From positions 1,174,927 through 1,238,926 of the forward strand of contig NZ_JAFFJX010000001.1 of NCBI RefSeq assembly GCF_016924755.1: 64,000 nucleotides of DNA. Reading direction: 5' to 3'. Positions 36,702 to 47,041 of this stretch are shown one piece after another. This stretch comes from Longitalea arenae (GTDB lineage Bacteria; Bacteroidota; Bacteroidia; Chitinophagales; Chitinophagaceae). A model generated the notes under the pieces. It was not told where the DNA came from and ran no database searches. It was given only the letters and a program-made list of their open reading frames with translations. Numbering within the stretch: the first letter of the stretch is position 1; every line of letters begins with the position of its first letter. A program made the position numbers and the translations under genes.

Positions 36702-36709
36702 CAAAGTTA
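36702..36709 (-). promoter_or_regulatory. -7 box of the kup promoter
   Basis: On the minus strand it reads TAACTTTG, a perfect TAnnTTTG. The start of kup is 85 bp further on. Confidence 0.55.
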
Positions 36710-36884
36710 TACGTAAAAAAATTAAATCTCCGCCGATTTATATTTCTAATTGGTTCACCCGACGAAATTTATGCACTTTTGGTTGCTACCGCACCAATAA
36801 AAAATGAATGCTTAAATTTATACCGAAAGTTTGGGCAGCCGTTTAACAATCAGTAATTTGGCATATAACATGCATTGCAGCTCC

Positions 36885-38435
36885 ATGATGAAATTACGCA
36901 AAAATATCCTGCACCAGCTGCTGCTGGTAATACTGTTGCAGGCCATATTTCCTCTTATAAGTACTGCCCAAAAGATCACCTATTCCGAAGCGGAAAGGGA
37001 AGACGGCCGCCGTACAGACTTTGAAATAATCGGGAAAGTAGGCAGTAACATCCTCATATTTAAAAATAATCGCAACGACAACGCCATCAGTGTCTATAAC
37101 AACGACATGAAACTGCTCGACCGGGTAAAGCTCGATTATCTCGACGACCGGTGGATCAATGTTGACTTTGTTCCCTACGCCAATCACGTTTGGATGGTTT
37201 ACCAGTTCCAGCGCCGGAGCGTAGTGTATTGTATGGGCGTTAAACTCGATCAGAATGCCAAACGCATGAATGATCCGGTGGAGCTCGACACTACCCGCAT
37301 AGGCTGGGCTGCCAGCAATAAGTTGTACACCACCATTTACAGCGACGATAAGCAGAAGATCATGGTGTTCAAGATCAATAATCGTAATCCGAAGAGTTTC
37401 CTGTTCACCACCCTGCTGTTCAATGCCAATATGGAATTACAGCACAAACATCATATGAACATGCCCATGGAAGAGCGGAACGACTATTTTACCGACTTCC
37501 TGGTAGATAATGAAGGGGATATGGTGTTTGGGAAGTTCCAGCGAAAGAACGGCAGCGATTATATTACCAACCTTCAGCTGATCACCAAAAAGGGCGGGGA
37601 AGAAAAGTTCAATTTCCGCGACCTGCATCATAAAGACGAACGGGTGCTGGATGAGGTCAAGATCAAGATCGACAATACGAACAGGCGTTATTTGTTCTCA
37701 GCCCTCTATTATAAACAAAAGCGCGGTAACGTGGAGGGCTTGTATACGGTTGTTTGGGACAAAGCCGCCGATTCAGTGCTCAAGGAGTCCATGCTGGCCT
37801 TTAATGACGACCTGCGCAAACAGGCGAAAGGGCCTGATGCCAACCTGCGCATCGCCTTCAATGACTATTTTATCAGCGATATTATCATAAAACGCGATGG
37901 CGGTTATTTGATAACTGCTGAATCGATGTACACTACATCGCGCGGCGGTACGTTTAATAGGTGGGATTATTTGTACTGGAACAATCCCTGGTCGTCGCCG
38001 CTCGATTATAGCTACTGGTCGCCCTATTATAGTCCGTGGCGGTCGCCCTGGAACCGGTATGGGGGCGCTGCAGCAACCAGGTACCATGCAGAAAATATCA
38101 TGGTGCTGTCTTTCGATAAAGACGAAACGCTGCAGTGGAGCAATGTGATCTCAAAGACCCAGTTCGATGATGAAACGGATGCTTTGGTGTCGCATTCCCT
38201 GATGAATACCGGTGGAGAATTGCATTTTTTGTTTAATGTGTATGAGCGCAGAACCCTGTTGCTGAACGATCACAGCATTGGCCCTGATGGAAAGATCACC
38301 CGTCACCCAACGCTGAAGAACCTCGAAAGAGGCGTGGAATTTATGCCGCGGCTCGGTAAACAGATCAGCGCAAACTCGATGATTGTTCCCTGTCAATTAA
38401 GAAACTATCTTACTTTCGCCAAAATTGAATTTTAA
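36885..38435 (+). CDS. Secreted or envelope protein of unknown function
   Basis: 516 aa from ATG 36885 (MMKLRKNILHQLL); earlier in-frame starts give a worse signal peptide. A clear signal peptide (about residues 3-30, ending STAQ) is followed by a mostly beta-rich sequence with repeated strand-turn blocks (VYNNDMKLLDRVKL, VFKINNRN, LSFDKDETLQWSNVI), suggestive of a propeller-like fold. Near residues 380-415 is an odd segment full of Trp, Tyr, Ser and Pro (WNNPWSSPLDYSYWSPYYS). No family is recognised with certainty. The DUF6427 gene follows after 10 bp, so they are probably one operon. Confidence 0.75.
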   Translation: MMKLRKNILHQLLLVILLQAIFPLISTAQKITYSEAEREDGRRTDFEIIGKVGSNILIFKNNRNDNAISVYNNDMKLLDRVKLDYLDDRWINVDFVPYANHVWMVYQFQRRSVVYCMGVKLDQNAKRMNDPVELDTTRIGWAASNKLYTTIYSDDKQKIMVFKINNRNPKSFLFTTLLFNANMELQHKHHMNMPMEERNDYFTDFLVDNEGDMVFGKFQRKNGSDYITNLQLITKKGGEEKFNFRDLHHKDERVLDEVKIKIDNTNRRYLFSALYYKQKRGNVEGLYTVVWDKAADSVLKESMLAFNDDLRKQAKGPDANLRIAFNDYFISDIIIKRDGGYLITAESMYTTSRGGTFNRWDYLYWNNPWSSPLDYSYWSPYYSPWRSPWNRYGGAAATRYHAENIMVLSFDKDETLQWSNVISKTQFDDETDALVSHSLMNTGGELHFLFNVYERRTLLLNDHSIGPDGKITRHPTLKNLERGVEFMPRLGKQISANSMIVPCQLRNYLTFAKIEF

Positions 38436-38445
38436 ATTCGTTTGA

Positions 38446-39426
38446 GTGACAGGAATATTCAAGCAAAAGACCTCCAGTAACATCCTGGTGTTGCTGGTAT
38501 ATGGTCTGATTCTTAAATTCAACCGTTTTCTGCACCCTGCCGGCCCTTTGCAACAGCCGGAAGACCATTTTCTATATAACTGGTTGATCGCTTTTTTAAA
38601 ACCGCTGCAGATCGCGCCGGTCCTGTATGTATTGATCGCTTTTTTACTGCTGTACAGCCAGGCGCTTTTATTCAACCGCATTTGTAACGACCAGAAGCTC
38701 TTGCCGCGGCCAAACTACCTGCCGGCCATGGCCCATATGCTTACCACCTCGCTTTTTATAGAGTGGAACTATTTTTCGGCGCCCCTGCTGGCCAATACCT
38801 TCCTGATCTGGATCTTTTACCGCATGACCACCCTTCCTAATATCCAAAGACCGGCGCCTGCCATTTTCAGTATCGGGGTGTTAATAGGCATTGTTACCTT
38901 ATTGTACCGGCCGGCCATTGTATTTGTAGCCCTTGTGCTGCTGGCGCTCTTCATTATGCGGCCTTTCCGCCTGCGCGAATGGGCCATCAACCTGCTGGGT
39001 ATTACCATGCCCTATTATTTCCTGGCCCTGGTATTGTACCTGGGCAATAAATGGGACTGGGATAAGATTAAACCGGTTTTCAGCATCGGTCTGCCCGCCA
39101 TTCCATCCTCACTGATCACTACCATCAGTATCAGTTTGCTGATCGTACCTTTTATGATCGGCGGCTATTATGTACAGGCCAACCTCAATAAAATGTATAT
39201 CCATGTGCGCAAAAGCTGGAGCCTGCTCCTGCTTTACCTGATCATGGCCATGCTCATCATTATGGCCGATGGAGGCAGTAACTACGTGAGCTGGATGTTG
39301 TGCTCGGTGCCCATTACCGCATTTCATGCCGCCATGTATTTCTATATCAATTCCCGGCGCCTGCCCATGATCATTCACTGGATCCTGTTCGGGTTTGCGA
39401 TCTATCTTAACTATTGGCTTAACTAA
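38446..39426 (+). CDS. DUF6427-like integral membrane protein
   Basis: 326 aa with about ten hydrophobic helices from residue 12 to the end. It starts at GTG 38446 (MTGIFKQKTSSNILVLLVYG). The N-terminus and layout fit the DUF6427 family of Bacteroidota, which has no assigned function. It lies 10 bp after the secreted protein of unknown function. It contains no obvious catalytic motif. Confidence 0.72.
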   Translation: MTGIFKQKTSSNILVLLVYGLILKFNRFLHPAGPLQQPEDHFLYNWLIAFLKPLQIAPVLYVLIAFLLLYSQALLFNRICNDQKLLPRPNYLPAMAHMLTTSLFIEWNYFSAPLLANTFLIWIFYRMTTLPNIQRPAPAIFSIGVLIGIVTLLYRPAIVFVALVLLALFIMRPFRLREWAINLLGITMPYYFLALVLYLGNKWDWDKIKPVFSIGLPAIPSSLITTISISLLIVPFMIGGYYVQANLNKMYIHVRKSWSLLLLYLIMAMLIIMADGGSNYVSWMLCSVPITAFHAAMYFYINSRRLPMIIHWILFGFAIYLNYWLN

Positions 39427-39455
39427 ATTATTGATAGCTATTTGTTTATACAGAA

Positions 39456-39532
39456 GGTTACATGTTGCAGGTTGCAGGTTACAAGGAAAACCTAAAACCA
39501 GGCCCTGAAACCTGTAACATGGAACCTGTAAC
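39456..39532. repeat. Two-armed heptad element, GGTTACA / CCTGTAA type
   Basis: Left arm GGTTACA, TGTTGCA, GGTTGCA, GGTTACA; right arm CCTGAAA, CCTGTAA, CATGGAA, CCTGTAA. The arms are complementary around about 20 bp (AAACCTAAAACCAGG region). The element ends 11 bp before the purQ -7 box. Confidence 0.8.
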
Positions 39533-39543
39533 AGAAACTGTGC

Positions 39544-39551
39544 TATCTTTG
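39544..39551 (+). promoter_or_regulatory. -7 box of the purQ promoter
   Basis: TATCTTTG, a perfect TAnnTTTG, 23 bp before the purQ ATG. Confidence 0.55.
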
Positions 39552-39574
39552 CACCTCAATTAAAAATTCCGTTA

Positions 39575-40279
39575 ATGAAATTTGGTGTTGTAGTATTCCC
39601 CGGTTCCAATTGCGATCGCGATATGCAGGATGCCCTGCAAAATGATCTGAATCAGGAAGTAATCATGTTATGGCATAAAGAAAAAGACCTCAGTATGTTT
39701 TCTACCGGGGACTGTATCGTATTGCCGGGTGGTTTTTCCTATGGCGATTATTTACGTTGCGGCGCCATTTCCCGGTTCAGCCCTATGATGCAAAGTGTGA
39801 TCGAATTCGCCAATAAAGGCGGTAAAGTGCTGGGCGTGTGTAACGGCTTCCAGGTGCTGTGCGAATCGCATTTATTGCCAGGTGTATTATTACGTAATGC
39901 CAATCAGCAGTTTATTTGCAAGAACGTATACCTTAAAGGTGCTGGCTCCGATAAAGCGTTGAAAATACCCATTGCGCATGGCGAAGGAAGATATTATGCC
40001 GATGATGCTACTTTGGATAAGTTAGAAGCCAATAACCAGGTTATTTACCAGTATTGCAACGAGCAGGGTGAAATTACCCCCCAGGCAAATCCCAATGGCG
40101 CCGCCCGCAATATTGCCGGAATATGTAATGAAGCACGCAATGTGTTCGGTATGATGCCACACCCCGAAAGAGCCACTTCTGCATCACTTGGTAATACTGA
40201 CGGCCGTATTATATTAGAATCGTTGATCATGGGGGTAAATACGGTTGTCACTGAAAAAGCCGCATTGGTAAATTTTTAG
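39575..40279 (+). CDS. purQ: Phosphoribosylformylglycinamidine synthase, glutaminase subunit
   Basis: Class I glutamine amidotransferase subunit of FGAM synthase (purine synthesis step 4). It supplies ammonia to PurL. The nucleophile is Cys89 in [19 protein letters not shown] near the N-terminus, [15 protein letters not shown] and the C-terminal MMPHPERA with the catalytic His complete the site. The length of 234 aa is normal for PurQ. No purL or purS lies adjacent, so the gene is separate from the rest of the pathway. Confidence 0.94.
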   Translation: MKFGVVVFPGSNCDRDMQDALQNDLNQEVIMLWHKEKDLSMFSTGDCIVLPGGFSYGDYLRCGAISRFSPMMQSVIEFANKGGKVLGVCNGFQVLCESHLLPGVLLRNANQQFICKNVYLKGAGSDKALKIPIAHGEGRYYADDATLDKLEANNQVIYQYCNEQGEITPQANPNGAARNIAGICNEARNVFGMMPHPERATSASLGNTDGRIILESLIMGVNTVVTEKAALVNF

Positions 40280-40348
40280 AGAATTATTAAGATTATTTCT
40301 TAGACTTTTGAGACAGGTAAACTGTTTTAATAAGTAAACAAACTCAAC

Positions 40349-40804
40349 ATGAAGGTAACTCTGCTCTCCCTTTTGATAACCATGATCAGTGCTGTGTCTT
40401 TTGCGCAGTCAAATACCCAGGTTAAATGGACCTTCTCTTCCAAGAAGATAGCCGATAAGACTTATGAAGTGCGGGTAAAAGCCACCGTTAATGGCGACTG
40501 GCATATCTACTCGCAGAACGTGGGCGTAGATGGTCCTATTCCAACTGCATTCACGTTTACCAAGAACCCCTTATTGGTAGTGGATGGTAAAGTAAAAGAA
40601 GTAGGCAAACTGATTACAAAAGAAGAAGAGGTATGGGGCGGTAAAGTGAATTATTATGAGAAAACGGTTGAGTTTATTCAAACGGTAAAGGTTAAGGGCA
40701 GTGCCAAAACGAACCTGGCCGGAAAAGTAGAATATATGGTTTGTAATGAAGAAAAATGCCTGCCTCCTTCCGAAACAACATTCTCTGTTGCTATAGGCGG
40801 TTAA
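40349..40804 (+). CDS. Stand-alone DsbD N-terminal domain protein with redox cysteine pair
   Basis: Exported protein of 151 aa: signal peptide (about residues 1-19, ending SFAQ) and one domain like the N-terminal domain of DsbD. Near the C-terminus it carries Cys132 and Cys137 in VCNEEKCLPP, which corresponds to the active cysteine pair of the DsbD N-terminal domain. It would take electrons from the membrane part of DsbD and pass them to periplasmic thiols. The following dsbD gene (start 40894) has a domain of the same type that lacks these cysteines. Confidence 0.82.
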   Translation: MKVTLLSLLITMISAVSFAQSNTQVKWTFSSKKIADKTYEVRVKATVNGDWHIYSQNVGVDGPIPTAFTFTKNPLLVVDGKVKEVGKLITKEEEVWGGKVNYYEKTVEFIQTVKVKGSAKTNLAGKVEYMVCNEEKCLPPSETTFSVAIGG

Positions 40805-40893
40805 TGCATTGTCATACAAATTATTAATTTATAAAGAACGGGTTCTTGGCAAAAGAACTCGTTTGTTTTTTAAAATCAACCGGTATTCGCTTT

Positions 40894-42858
40894 ATGAAAC
40901 ATTTTTTATGGAGTCTGATAGCCCTGTGCTGTATCAACTCCACGGTGGTTAAGGGCCAGGATGTTACTGCTTATAAATGGGAGGTATCCGGAAAAAAGAT
41001 CCAGGATAAAGTTTACGAACTAACTTTCACAACACCAGGTAATAGCAAATGGCAATTGTATGGCGCGAATGAATCCATTAGTGAGGTGCCATCTGTAGAG
41101 CTCGAGTTTGCTGATTCTTCCATCCAAATTCAAAAGCCCTTTAAGGAATCTGGCAACAGCATATCTTTTAAAAATCCCGTATTTGACAACGCTTCTTTTA
41201 AGGTATATGAAGGCCCCGCCACCTTTGCGGCCACCATCACTTTTACGGGCGATGTGCCAGCTGTGTTGTTAGGTAAGTTCCGGTATACCTATGGCAGAGG
41301 CGATGAGTTTTACCCCCTGAATGAATATGCTTTTTCTACATCGCTTGAGGGTGGTGTAGATGCAAGGCCTAAGATCGATGTAGCTACTTTCGATCTGAAG
41401 AATCCTGTTAACCCCTGCGGCGACGAAGATACCGGTGGCAAAAGCCTGATGGGCATCTTCTTCATCGGGATGCTGGGCGGCTTCATTGCATTATTCACGC
41501 CTTGTGTATTCCCGTTGATTCCTCTGACCGTTTCCTTTTTTACCAAAAAAGCGCAGGATAAAAAGAAAGGCATTGTCAATGCAACAGTTTATGGCCTGTT
41601 CATTTTCCTGATCTATATTTTATTAAGTATTCCATTCCACCTGGTGAGCGGGGTGAACCCGGAGATACTGAACAATATCTCCACCAACGTGTGGTTGAAC
41701 ATATTCTTCTTTCTGATCTTTGTGTTCTTTGCCATTTCTTTCTTCGGCTATTTCGAGATCGGTTTGCCGAGCGGACTGGCTAACAAAATTGATTCACGCT
41801 CGGGCATGAGCAGTCTGGGTGGTATTTTCTTTATGGCCTTAACCCTTGCCATTGTATCATTCTCCTGTACAGGTCCAATCCTGGGTTCCTTACTGGCGGG
41901 TACCGCATCAGAAGGCGCCTGGCCCTTAACGGCAGGCCTGGCCGGTTTTGGTTTGGCGCTGGCCTTACCCTTTGCTTTATTTGCCATGTTTCCCGGCTGG
42001 CTGCAATCTTTACCCAAATCGGGCGGCTGGTTAACCAATGTAAAAGTGGTGCTGGGTTTCCTGGAGCTGGCGATGGCCGTAAAATTTTTATCAAATGCCG
42101 ACCTGGTGAAGCAATGGGGTTTTTTGAAAAGAGAAGTGTTCATGGGGATCTGGGTACTGGTTGGAATTTTGATCGTATTGTATTTATTAGGTAAGATCCG
42201 GTTCCCGCATGATGGACCGGTTAAAAAATTCAGCAAGACCCGCATCGCATTCATTGTTTTCTTTGCTGCGGTCACCCTCTATTTTATTCCCGGCCTTACG
42301 AATACCCGCAGTGCTAACCTTAGTTTGATCAGTGGTTTTCCGCCACCGCTTTGTTATAGCCTGTATAAAAATCCCATAAACTGTGAGAAAGGCATTGAGC
42401 CTTTACACAATGATTATAATGAAGCGCTGGCCCGCGCGAAAAAGGAGAACAAACCCGTATTGATCGACTTTACCGGTTGGGCCTGTGTGAACTGCCGCCG
42501 GATGGAAGAGAATGTGTGGCCCGATGAAAAAGTAAGCGCCCTGATCAAGGAAAAATTCATCATTGTATCGTTGTACGTTGATGAACGCAGACCGCTGCCG
42601 GCCGCCCAGCAGTTTGAGTACGATAATAAGAAAACGAATACGAAGAAAAATATCATTACGGTTGGCGACCTATGGGCCACTTTTCAATCGGTGAATTTTG
42701 ATGCAGTTGCCCAGCCGCAATATGCGATCATTAGTCCGGATGAAAGGATCCTCACCAAGACCAAGGGTTATACCCCAAGCGCCCGGGAATTTGCGCAGTG
42801 GCTGGAATGTGGAATTGATGCATATAATAAAAAAGGGCAGCAAACGGCGGCTAAATAA
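40894..42858 (+). CDS. dsbD: DsbD-like thiol:disulfide transporter with cysteine-free N-terminal domain
   Basis: Membrane protein of 654 aa that would carry reducing power from cytoplasmic thioredoxin outward. Order: signal peptide (about 1-22), N-terminal domain (about 25-155), eight-helix CcdA-like domain with FTPCVFPL (Cys204) and SCTGPILGS (Cys325), and a C-terminal thioredoxin-like domain with GWACVNCRRME (Cys531, Cys534). The segment where the N-terminal domain should have its cysteines reads YTYGRGDEFYPL. ATG 40894 is chosen over an upstream TTG because it opens a good signal peptide. It lies 89 bp after the gene for the stand-alone domain. Confidence 0.9.
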   Translation: MKHFLWSLIALCCINSTVVKGQDVTAYKWEVSGKKIQDKVYELTFTTPGNSKWQLYGANESISEVPSVELEFADSSIQIQKPFKESGNSISFKNPVFDNASFKVYEGPATFAATITFTGDVPAVLLGKFRYTYGRGDEFYPLNEYAFSTSLEGGVDARPKIDVATFDLKNPVNPCGDEDTGGKSLMGIFFIGMLGGFIALFTPCVFPLIPLTVSFFTKKAQDKKKGIVNATVYGLFIFLIYILLSIPFHLVSGVNPEILNNISTNVWLNIFFFLIFVFFAISFFGYFEIGLPSGLANKIDSRSGMSSLGGIFFMALTLAIVSFSCTGPILGSLLAGTASEGAWPLTAGLAGFGLALALPFALFAMFPGWLQSLPKSGGWLTNVKVVLGFLELAMAVKFLSNADLVKQWGFLKREVFMGIWVLVGILIVLYLLGKIRFPHDGPVKKFSKTRIAFIVFFAAVTLYFIPGLTNTRSANLSLISGFPPPLCYSLYKNPINCEKGIEPLHNDYNEALARAKKENKPVLIDFTGWACVNCRRMEENVWPDEKVSALIKEKFIIVSLYVDERRPLPAAQQFEYDNKKTNTKKNIITVGDLWATFQSVNFDAVAQPQYAIISPDERILTKTKGYTPSAREFAQWLECGIDAYNKKGQQTAAK

Positions 42859-42885
42859 GCGTATTGGCTGAACATTTTTTAAATA

Positions 42886-42920
42886 AACAATCCCGTTCGG
42901 GTTTACCGAACGGGATTGTT
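42886..42920. terminator. Terminator after dsbD
   Basis: Perfect 15-bp stem AACAATCCCGTTCGG / CCGAACGGGATTGTT with a 5-nt loop, 27 bp after the dsbD stop. Only a short T-rich stretch follows (TTATTTG). Confidence 0.82.
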
Positions 42921-42968
42921 ATTTGTGCCTGGCATTTTAATGTTATCTGTTGGCAGCTAACAAAAGAA

Positions 42969-42997
42969 AACACCCCGCTCAGCCTGAGTGGGGTGTT
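42969..42997. terminator. Bidirectional terminator between dsbD and the sigma factor gene
   Basis: AACACCCCGCTCA pairs with TGAGTGGGGTGTT (one G-T). On the minus strand it is followed by TTCTTTTG. It may serve the sigma factor gene ending at 43202 from the other side. Confidence 0.75.
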
Positions 42998-43201
42998 TAA
43001 TTAGGCGTCATTCTGTTCCAGCCTTCCGGCAAGCAAGCAATTCAGGAAATGGGCCCGGATGGAGGGCCAGAATGACAATATTTTTTACTTTGTTGTTTCT
43101 GGTGTCAAATCTAAGCAGCTTATCCGTTCCCTTTTTCAGATGTGCTGTTAAATTTTTGCAAGGATAATGAATCACAACTGAAGTACCCAAAGTAAAAAGG
43201 C

Positions 43202-43783
43202 CTACAAAGCGATCTTTTTCTGTAACATCATTTTGCGCAGGTTGATCAGGCCGTAACGCATTCTGCCCAAAGCAGTGTTAATGCTGCAATTGGTCAGGGC
43301 TGCGATCTCTTTAAAGCTCAGATCGGCATAATGACGTAGAATGATCACTTCGCGCTGATCATCTGGTAACAGATCCAACATCTGACGAACGCGGTCATAA
43401 CTTTGACGCTTCATCATTTTTTGATCTGCACCGTCTTCTGTGAAATTAATCACTTCAAATATATCCCTGTCGTCGCTGGTTTTGATAGCAGGGGTACGTT
43501 TTACTTTCCGGAAGTGATCAACACACAGGTTGTGGGCAATACGCATTGCCCAGGGAAGGAACTTACCTTCCTCGGTGTACCTGCCTCCACGAATGGTGTC
43601 GATGATCTTGATCAGCACATCCTGGAAAATATCTTCGGCGAGATATTTGTCCTTCACAAGAAATAAAATGGAAGTGTACATTTTTTCTTTGTGACGAAGA
43701 ATGAGGGTTTCAAGAGCATACAAGTCTCCATCCTGAAAGTCCTGGATTAACTCATGATCGGTCTTTTTACGTAGTGAACTCAT
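43202..43783 (-). CDS. Sigma-70 family RNA polymerase sigma factor, ECF type
   Basis: 193 aa with regions 2 and 4 only. Region 2 (about residues 20-90) includes YLAEDIFQDVLIKI and FLPWAMRIAHNLCVDHFRK; region 4 (about 125-180) includes LPDDQREVIILRHYADLSFKEIAALTNCSINT, here split only for description into the usual YxDLSxxEIA and helix-turn-helix parts. There is no anti-sigma gene beside it, so it is probably controlled at expression level or by a distant partner. The upstream 264 bp to uvrA is AT-rich and shared by the two divergent genes. Confidence 0.9.
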   Translation of the reverse strand: MSSLRKKTDHELIQDFQDGDLYALETLILRHKEKMYTSILFLVKDKYLAEDIFQDVLIKIIDTIRGGRYTEEGKFLPWAMRIAHNLCVDHFRKVKRTPAIKTSDDRDIFEVINFTEDGADQKMMKRQSYDRVRQMLDLLPDDQREVIILRHYADLSFKEIAALTNCSINTALGRMRYGLINLRKMMLQKKIAL

Positions 43784-44025
43784 AAACTTCTACGGTTTTT
43801 TGAAGGTGATAGGATATTAATTAAAATGGATTTTTATAATTGAATGGCTTTTCTGAGTAGAAGTGATTGCGCGATAGGCGGTGTGTTTAGTTTTCAGATT
43901 TATTGTACAAATTACCAACTAAAGATAGAGACTTTTTCGAAAAAAGCAAACTTTAAGCAATTTTTAGATTTTTTTACCCAATAACCGTTAAGGAAACTAT
44001 TTAAAATAATCCTCAAACAAAACAA

Positions 44026-44033
44026 TAAATTTG
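44026..44033 (+). promoter_or_regulatory. -7 box of the uvrA promoter
   Basis: TAAATTTG, a perfect TAnnTTTG, 14 bp before the uvrA ATG. Confidence 0.55.
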
Positions 44034-44047
44034 TTGTCTTTTAAATT

Positions 44048-46861
44048 ATGGCAGCGTCAACAAAGGCTAACATGGTAGCAAACCCGGTGCTCAAAGGGTC
44101 AGATAATATATATATAAAGGGAGCACGGGTGCATAACCTCAAGAATATATCGGTTGAAATACCGCGAAATAAATTCATAGTGGTCACGGGGGTGTCGGGT
44201 TCAGGCAAATCTTCTCTCACCATCGATACTTTATTTGCCGAAGGGCAACGCCGGTACGCAGAAAGCCTTAGTGCTTATGCGAGGCAGTTCATGGCCCGTA
44301 TGGTAAAACCCGATGTGGATTTTATCAAGGGATTATGCCCGGCCATTGCGATAGAGCAAAAGGTAATTACCCGTACCCCACGTTCTACCGTGGGGAGTAT
44401 GACGGAAATTTACGATTACCTGCGGCTGTTATTCGCCCGTGCCGGTAAAACCATTTCCCCCGTTTCGGGGCGCGAAGTGAAAAAAGACGATGTCAATGAT
44501 GTAATAGAGGCCATCGCTAACCGGCCTGCCGGCGATAAAGTGCTAATTCTGATCCCTTTCAAACAGCATAAGAACCGTAAGCCGCTCGAAGAGCTGAATA
44601 TCCTGATGCAAAAAGGCTTTACCCGCTTATATAACGGTGAGATCCTCCGCATTGAAGAATTGATTGACGCCGCCGGCGAAAAGGGCAATGGCCCCAAACT
44701 CACCGGCGAAACCTATGTGCTGGTTGACCGGCTGGTAGTAAAGGCTTTTGATGAGGATGACCGCCATCGCATGGCTGATTCCATCGGCACTGCCTTTTAT
44801 GAAGGGGAGGGCGAATTAATGCTGGAAGTGAATGGCGCCACTAAACTCCATTTCAGCAACCGCTTCGAGCTCGATGGCATGCAGTTCGAAGAACCGGTGC
44901 CTAATCTTTTCTCCTTTAATAACCCGTTTGGCGCCTGCCCTACCTGTGAAGGTTTTAGCCAGGTGCTGGGGATCGATGAAGACCTGGTGATACCCGATAA
45001 ACGGTTAAGCGTATATGAAGGTGCAGTGGCTCCCTGGAAAGGGGAGAAACTGGGGGCCTGGAAAGACCAGTTCATCAGGGGCGCCCGCAAGTTTGATTTC
45101 CCCGTTCATAAAGCCATTATTGATCTTACCAAAGAGCAATATAAGGTATTATGGGAGGGCAATGCCTTCGTAAACGGCATTAACGATTTCTTTAAAGAAG
45201 TTGAACAGAACCTGTATAAAGTGCAATACCGGGTACTGTTATCGCGGTACCGCGGCAGGACCCAATGTCCTGACTGTAACGGTTATCGCTTACGCAAAGA
45301 AGCCTTATACGTAAAAGTAGGCGGCAAACATATTGGCGAGCTCTGTGAAATGCCCGTGGTGGAACTATCGCAATGGTTTGCCGATCTGCAATTAAGCGAA
45401 TACGATACCCAGGTAGCTAAAAGAATATTGATTGAGATCAATCATCGCTTAAAGACCCTGCTCGATGTGGGCCTGGGTTATTTGACCCTCAACCGCCTGG
45501 CCAATTCATTAAGCGGTGGCGAAAGCCAGCGGATACAATTAACGCGCTCCCTGGGCAGCAATCTTACCAATTCCTTATATATACTCGATGAGCCGAGCAT
45601 TGGCTTACACTCCCGCGATACCGAAAGGTTGATCAGGGTATTAAAAGAGTTGCGCGACCTGGGCAATACCGTGGTAGTCGTTGAGCACGATGAAATGATG
45701 ATGCGCGAAGCAGATTATATTATCGATATGGGGCCACTGGCATCGCACCTTGGCGGCGAAGTGGTAGCCCAGGGCGATTATGATGCTATTATTAATAATG
45801 ATAAAAGTCTTACGGGTCAATACCTGCGCGGCGATCTGAAAATTGAGGTGCCGCGAACCGTTCGCAAATGGACCCGTTCAGTTGGCATTGAAGGCGCCCG
45901 GCAGAACAACCTGAAGAATGTAGATGTCAGCTTCCCCCTCAACCTGTTATGTGTGGTAAGCGGGGTAAGCGGCAGTGGCAAAACAACGCTGGTGAAACAG
46001 ATCCTGTATCCGGCCTTGAAAAAACTGAAAGGGGAGCCGGTTGATAAAACGGGTCTGCATAAAGCCATCACAGGCGATATTGACTATATCTCCCAGATAG
46101 AAATGGTCGATCAGAACCCCATCGGCAAATCATCGCGTAGTAACCCGGTCACTTATATAAAAGCCTGGGATGAAGTGCGCGACCTGTATGCCAAACAGCC
46201 CCTGAGCAAAATACGTGGTTTTCAACCCAAGCATTTTTCGTTTAATGTAGACGGTGGCCGTTGCGATACCTGTAAAGGGGAGGGCGAACAGATTGTTGAA
46301 ATGCAGTTCCTGGCTGATGTGCATCTTACCTGTGAAGTATGCGGGGGCAAAAAATTCAAGGAAGAAGTACTGGAAGTGACCTATAAAGAGAAAAACGTGT
46401 ATGAAGTGCTGGAGATGAGTGTAGATGAAGCACTGGAATTCTTTAAAGACGAGAAAGACATTATTAGCAAGATAAAGCCCTTAAGCGATGTGGGCCTGGG
46501 TTATGTAAAACTCGGACAGTCATCCGATACCCTGTCGGGCGGCGAGGCGCAGCGTGTGAAACTGGCTTCCTTCCTGGGCAAGGGGCGGGGCCAGGGGCAT
46601 ATCCTGTTCATCTTCGATGAGCCTACTACCGGTTTACATTTTCATGATATTAAAAAACTGCTCACTTCATTCAATGCATTGATTGAGCAGGGCCATTCGA
46701 TACTGGTCATTGAACATAACACCGATGTTATCAAAAGCGCTGATTGGATCATTGATCTTGGTCCCGAAGCGGGCGATGGCGGAGGCCAGATCGTATATGC
46801 CGGTGTGCCGGAGGGATTGAAGAAGGTGAAGGAGAGTTATACGGGCAGGTTTCTTAGTTGA
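44048..46861 (+). CDS. uvrA: Excinuclease ABC subunit A
   Basis: DNA-damage recognition ATPase of nucleotide excision repair, working with UvrB. It has two ABC modules. The first Walker A is [16 protein letters not shown] (about residues 48-63) and the second is [15 protein letters not shown] (about 639-653). The two signature motifs are [13 protein letters not shown] and [13 protein letters not shown]. Zinc-binding cysteine sets are CPTC...CPDC in the first half and CDTC...CEVC in the second. The length of 937 aa is full. Confidence 0.96.
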   Translation: MAASTKANMVANPVLKGSDNIYIKGARVHNLKNISVEIPRNKFIVVTGVSGSGKSSLTIDTLFAEGQRRYAESLSAYARQFMARMVKPDVDFIKGLCPAIAIEQKVITRTPRSTVGSMTEIYDYLRLLFARAGKTISPVSGREVKKDDVNDVIEAIANRPAGDKVLILIPFKQHKNRKPLEELNILMQKGFTRLYNGEILRIEELIDAAGEKGNGPKLTGETYVLVDRLVVKAFDEDDRHRMADSIGTAFYEGEGELMLEVNGATKLHFSNRFELDGMQFEEPVPNLFSFNNPFGACPTCEGFSQVLGIDEDLVIPDKRLSVYEGAVAPWKGEKLGAWKDQFIRGARKFDFPVHKAIIDLTKEQYKVLWEGNAFVNGINDFFKEVEQNLYKVQYRVLLSRYRGRTQCPDCNGYRLRKEALYVKVGGKHIGELCEMPVVELSQWFADLQLSEYDTQVAKRILIEINHRLKTLLDVGLGYLTLNRLANSLSGGESQRIQLTRSLGSNLTNSLYILDEPSIGLHSRDTERLIRVLKELRDLGNTVVVVEHDEMMMREADYIIDMGPLASHLGGEVVAQGDYDAIINNDKSLTGQYLRGDLKIEVPRTVRKWTRSVGIEGARQNNLKNVDVSFPLNLLCVVSGVSGSGKTTLVKQILYPALKKLKGEPVDKTGLHKAITGDIDYISQIEMVDQNPIGKSSRSNPVTYIKAWDEVRDLYAKQPLSKIRGFQPKHFSFNVDGGRCDTCKGEGEQIVEMQFLADVHLTCEVCGGKKFKEEVLEVTYKEKNVYEVLEMSVDEALEFFKDEKDIISKIKPLSDVGLGYVKLGQSSDTLSGGEAQRVKLASFLGKGRGQGHILFIFDEPTTGLHFHDIKKLLTSFNALIEQGHSILVIEHNTDVIKSADWIIDLGPEAGDGGGQIVYAGVPEGLKKVKESYTGRFLS

Positions 46862-46869
46862 TAGGGGCG

Positions 46870-46957
46870 GGTTGCCGGTTACCAGTTACCGGTTGCCAGT
46901 TACCGGTTGCCGGAGCGTTCGACTTTATGCCTTTTGCCTTTGGCTTTCAGCCTTTAG
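46870..46957. repeat. Heptad array after uvrA, GGTTGCC/AGTTACC then TTTTGCC type
   Basis: GGTTGCC, GGTTACC, AGTTACC, GGTTGCC, AGTTACC, GGTTGCC from 46870; after about 15 bp a second 7-bp series TTATGCC, TTTTGCC, TTTGGCT, TTCAGCC. It starts 8 bp after the uvrA stop. No complementary arm is seen. Confidence 0.75.
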
Positions 46958-46969
46958 TTTATAACACAT

Positions 46970-47007
46970 AAAAAAGGAGCATCTGCTGTGGTAGATGCTC
47001 CTTTTTT
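46970..47007. terminator. Bidirectional terminator between uvrA and the T9SS cargo gene
   Basis: AAAAAAGGAGCATCT (46970-46984) pairs perfectly with AGATGCTCCTTTTTT (46993-47007), loop 8 nt. It serves the two converging genes. Confidence 0.92.
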
Positions 47008-47041
47008 ATGAATTTATGCGCCCCCTTTAAGGGGCTGAGGA

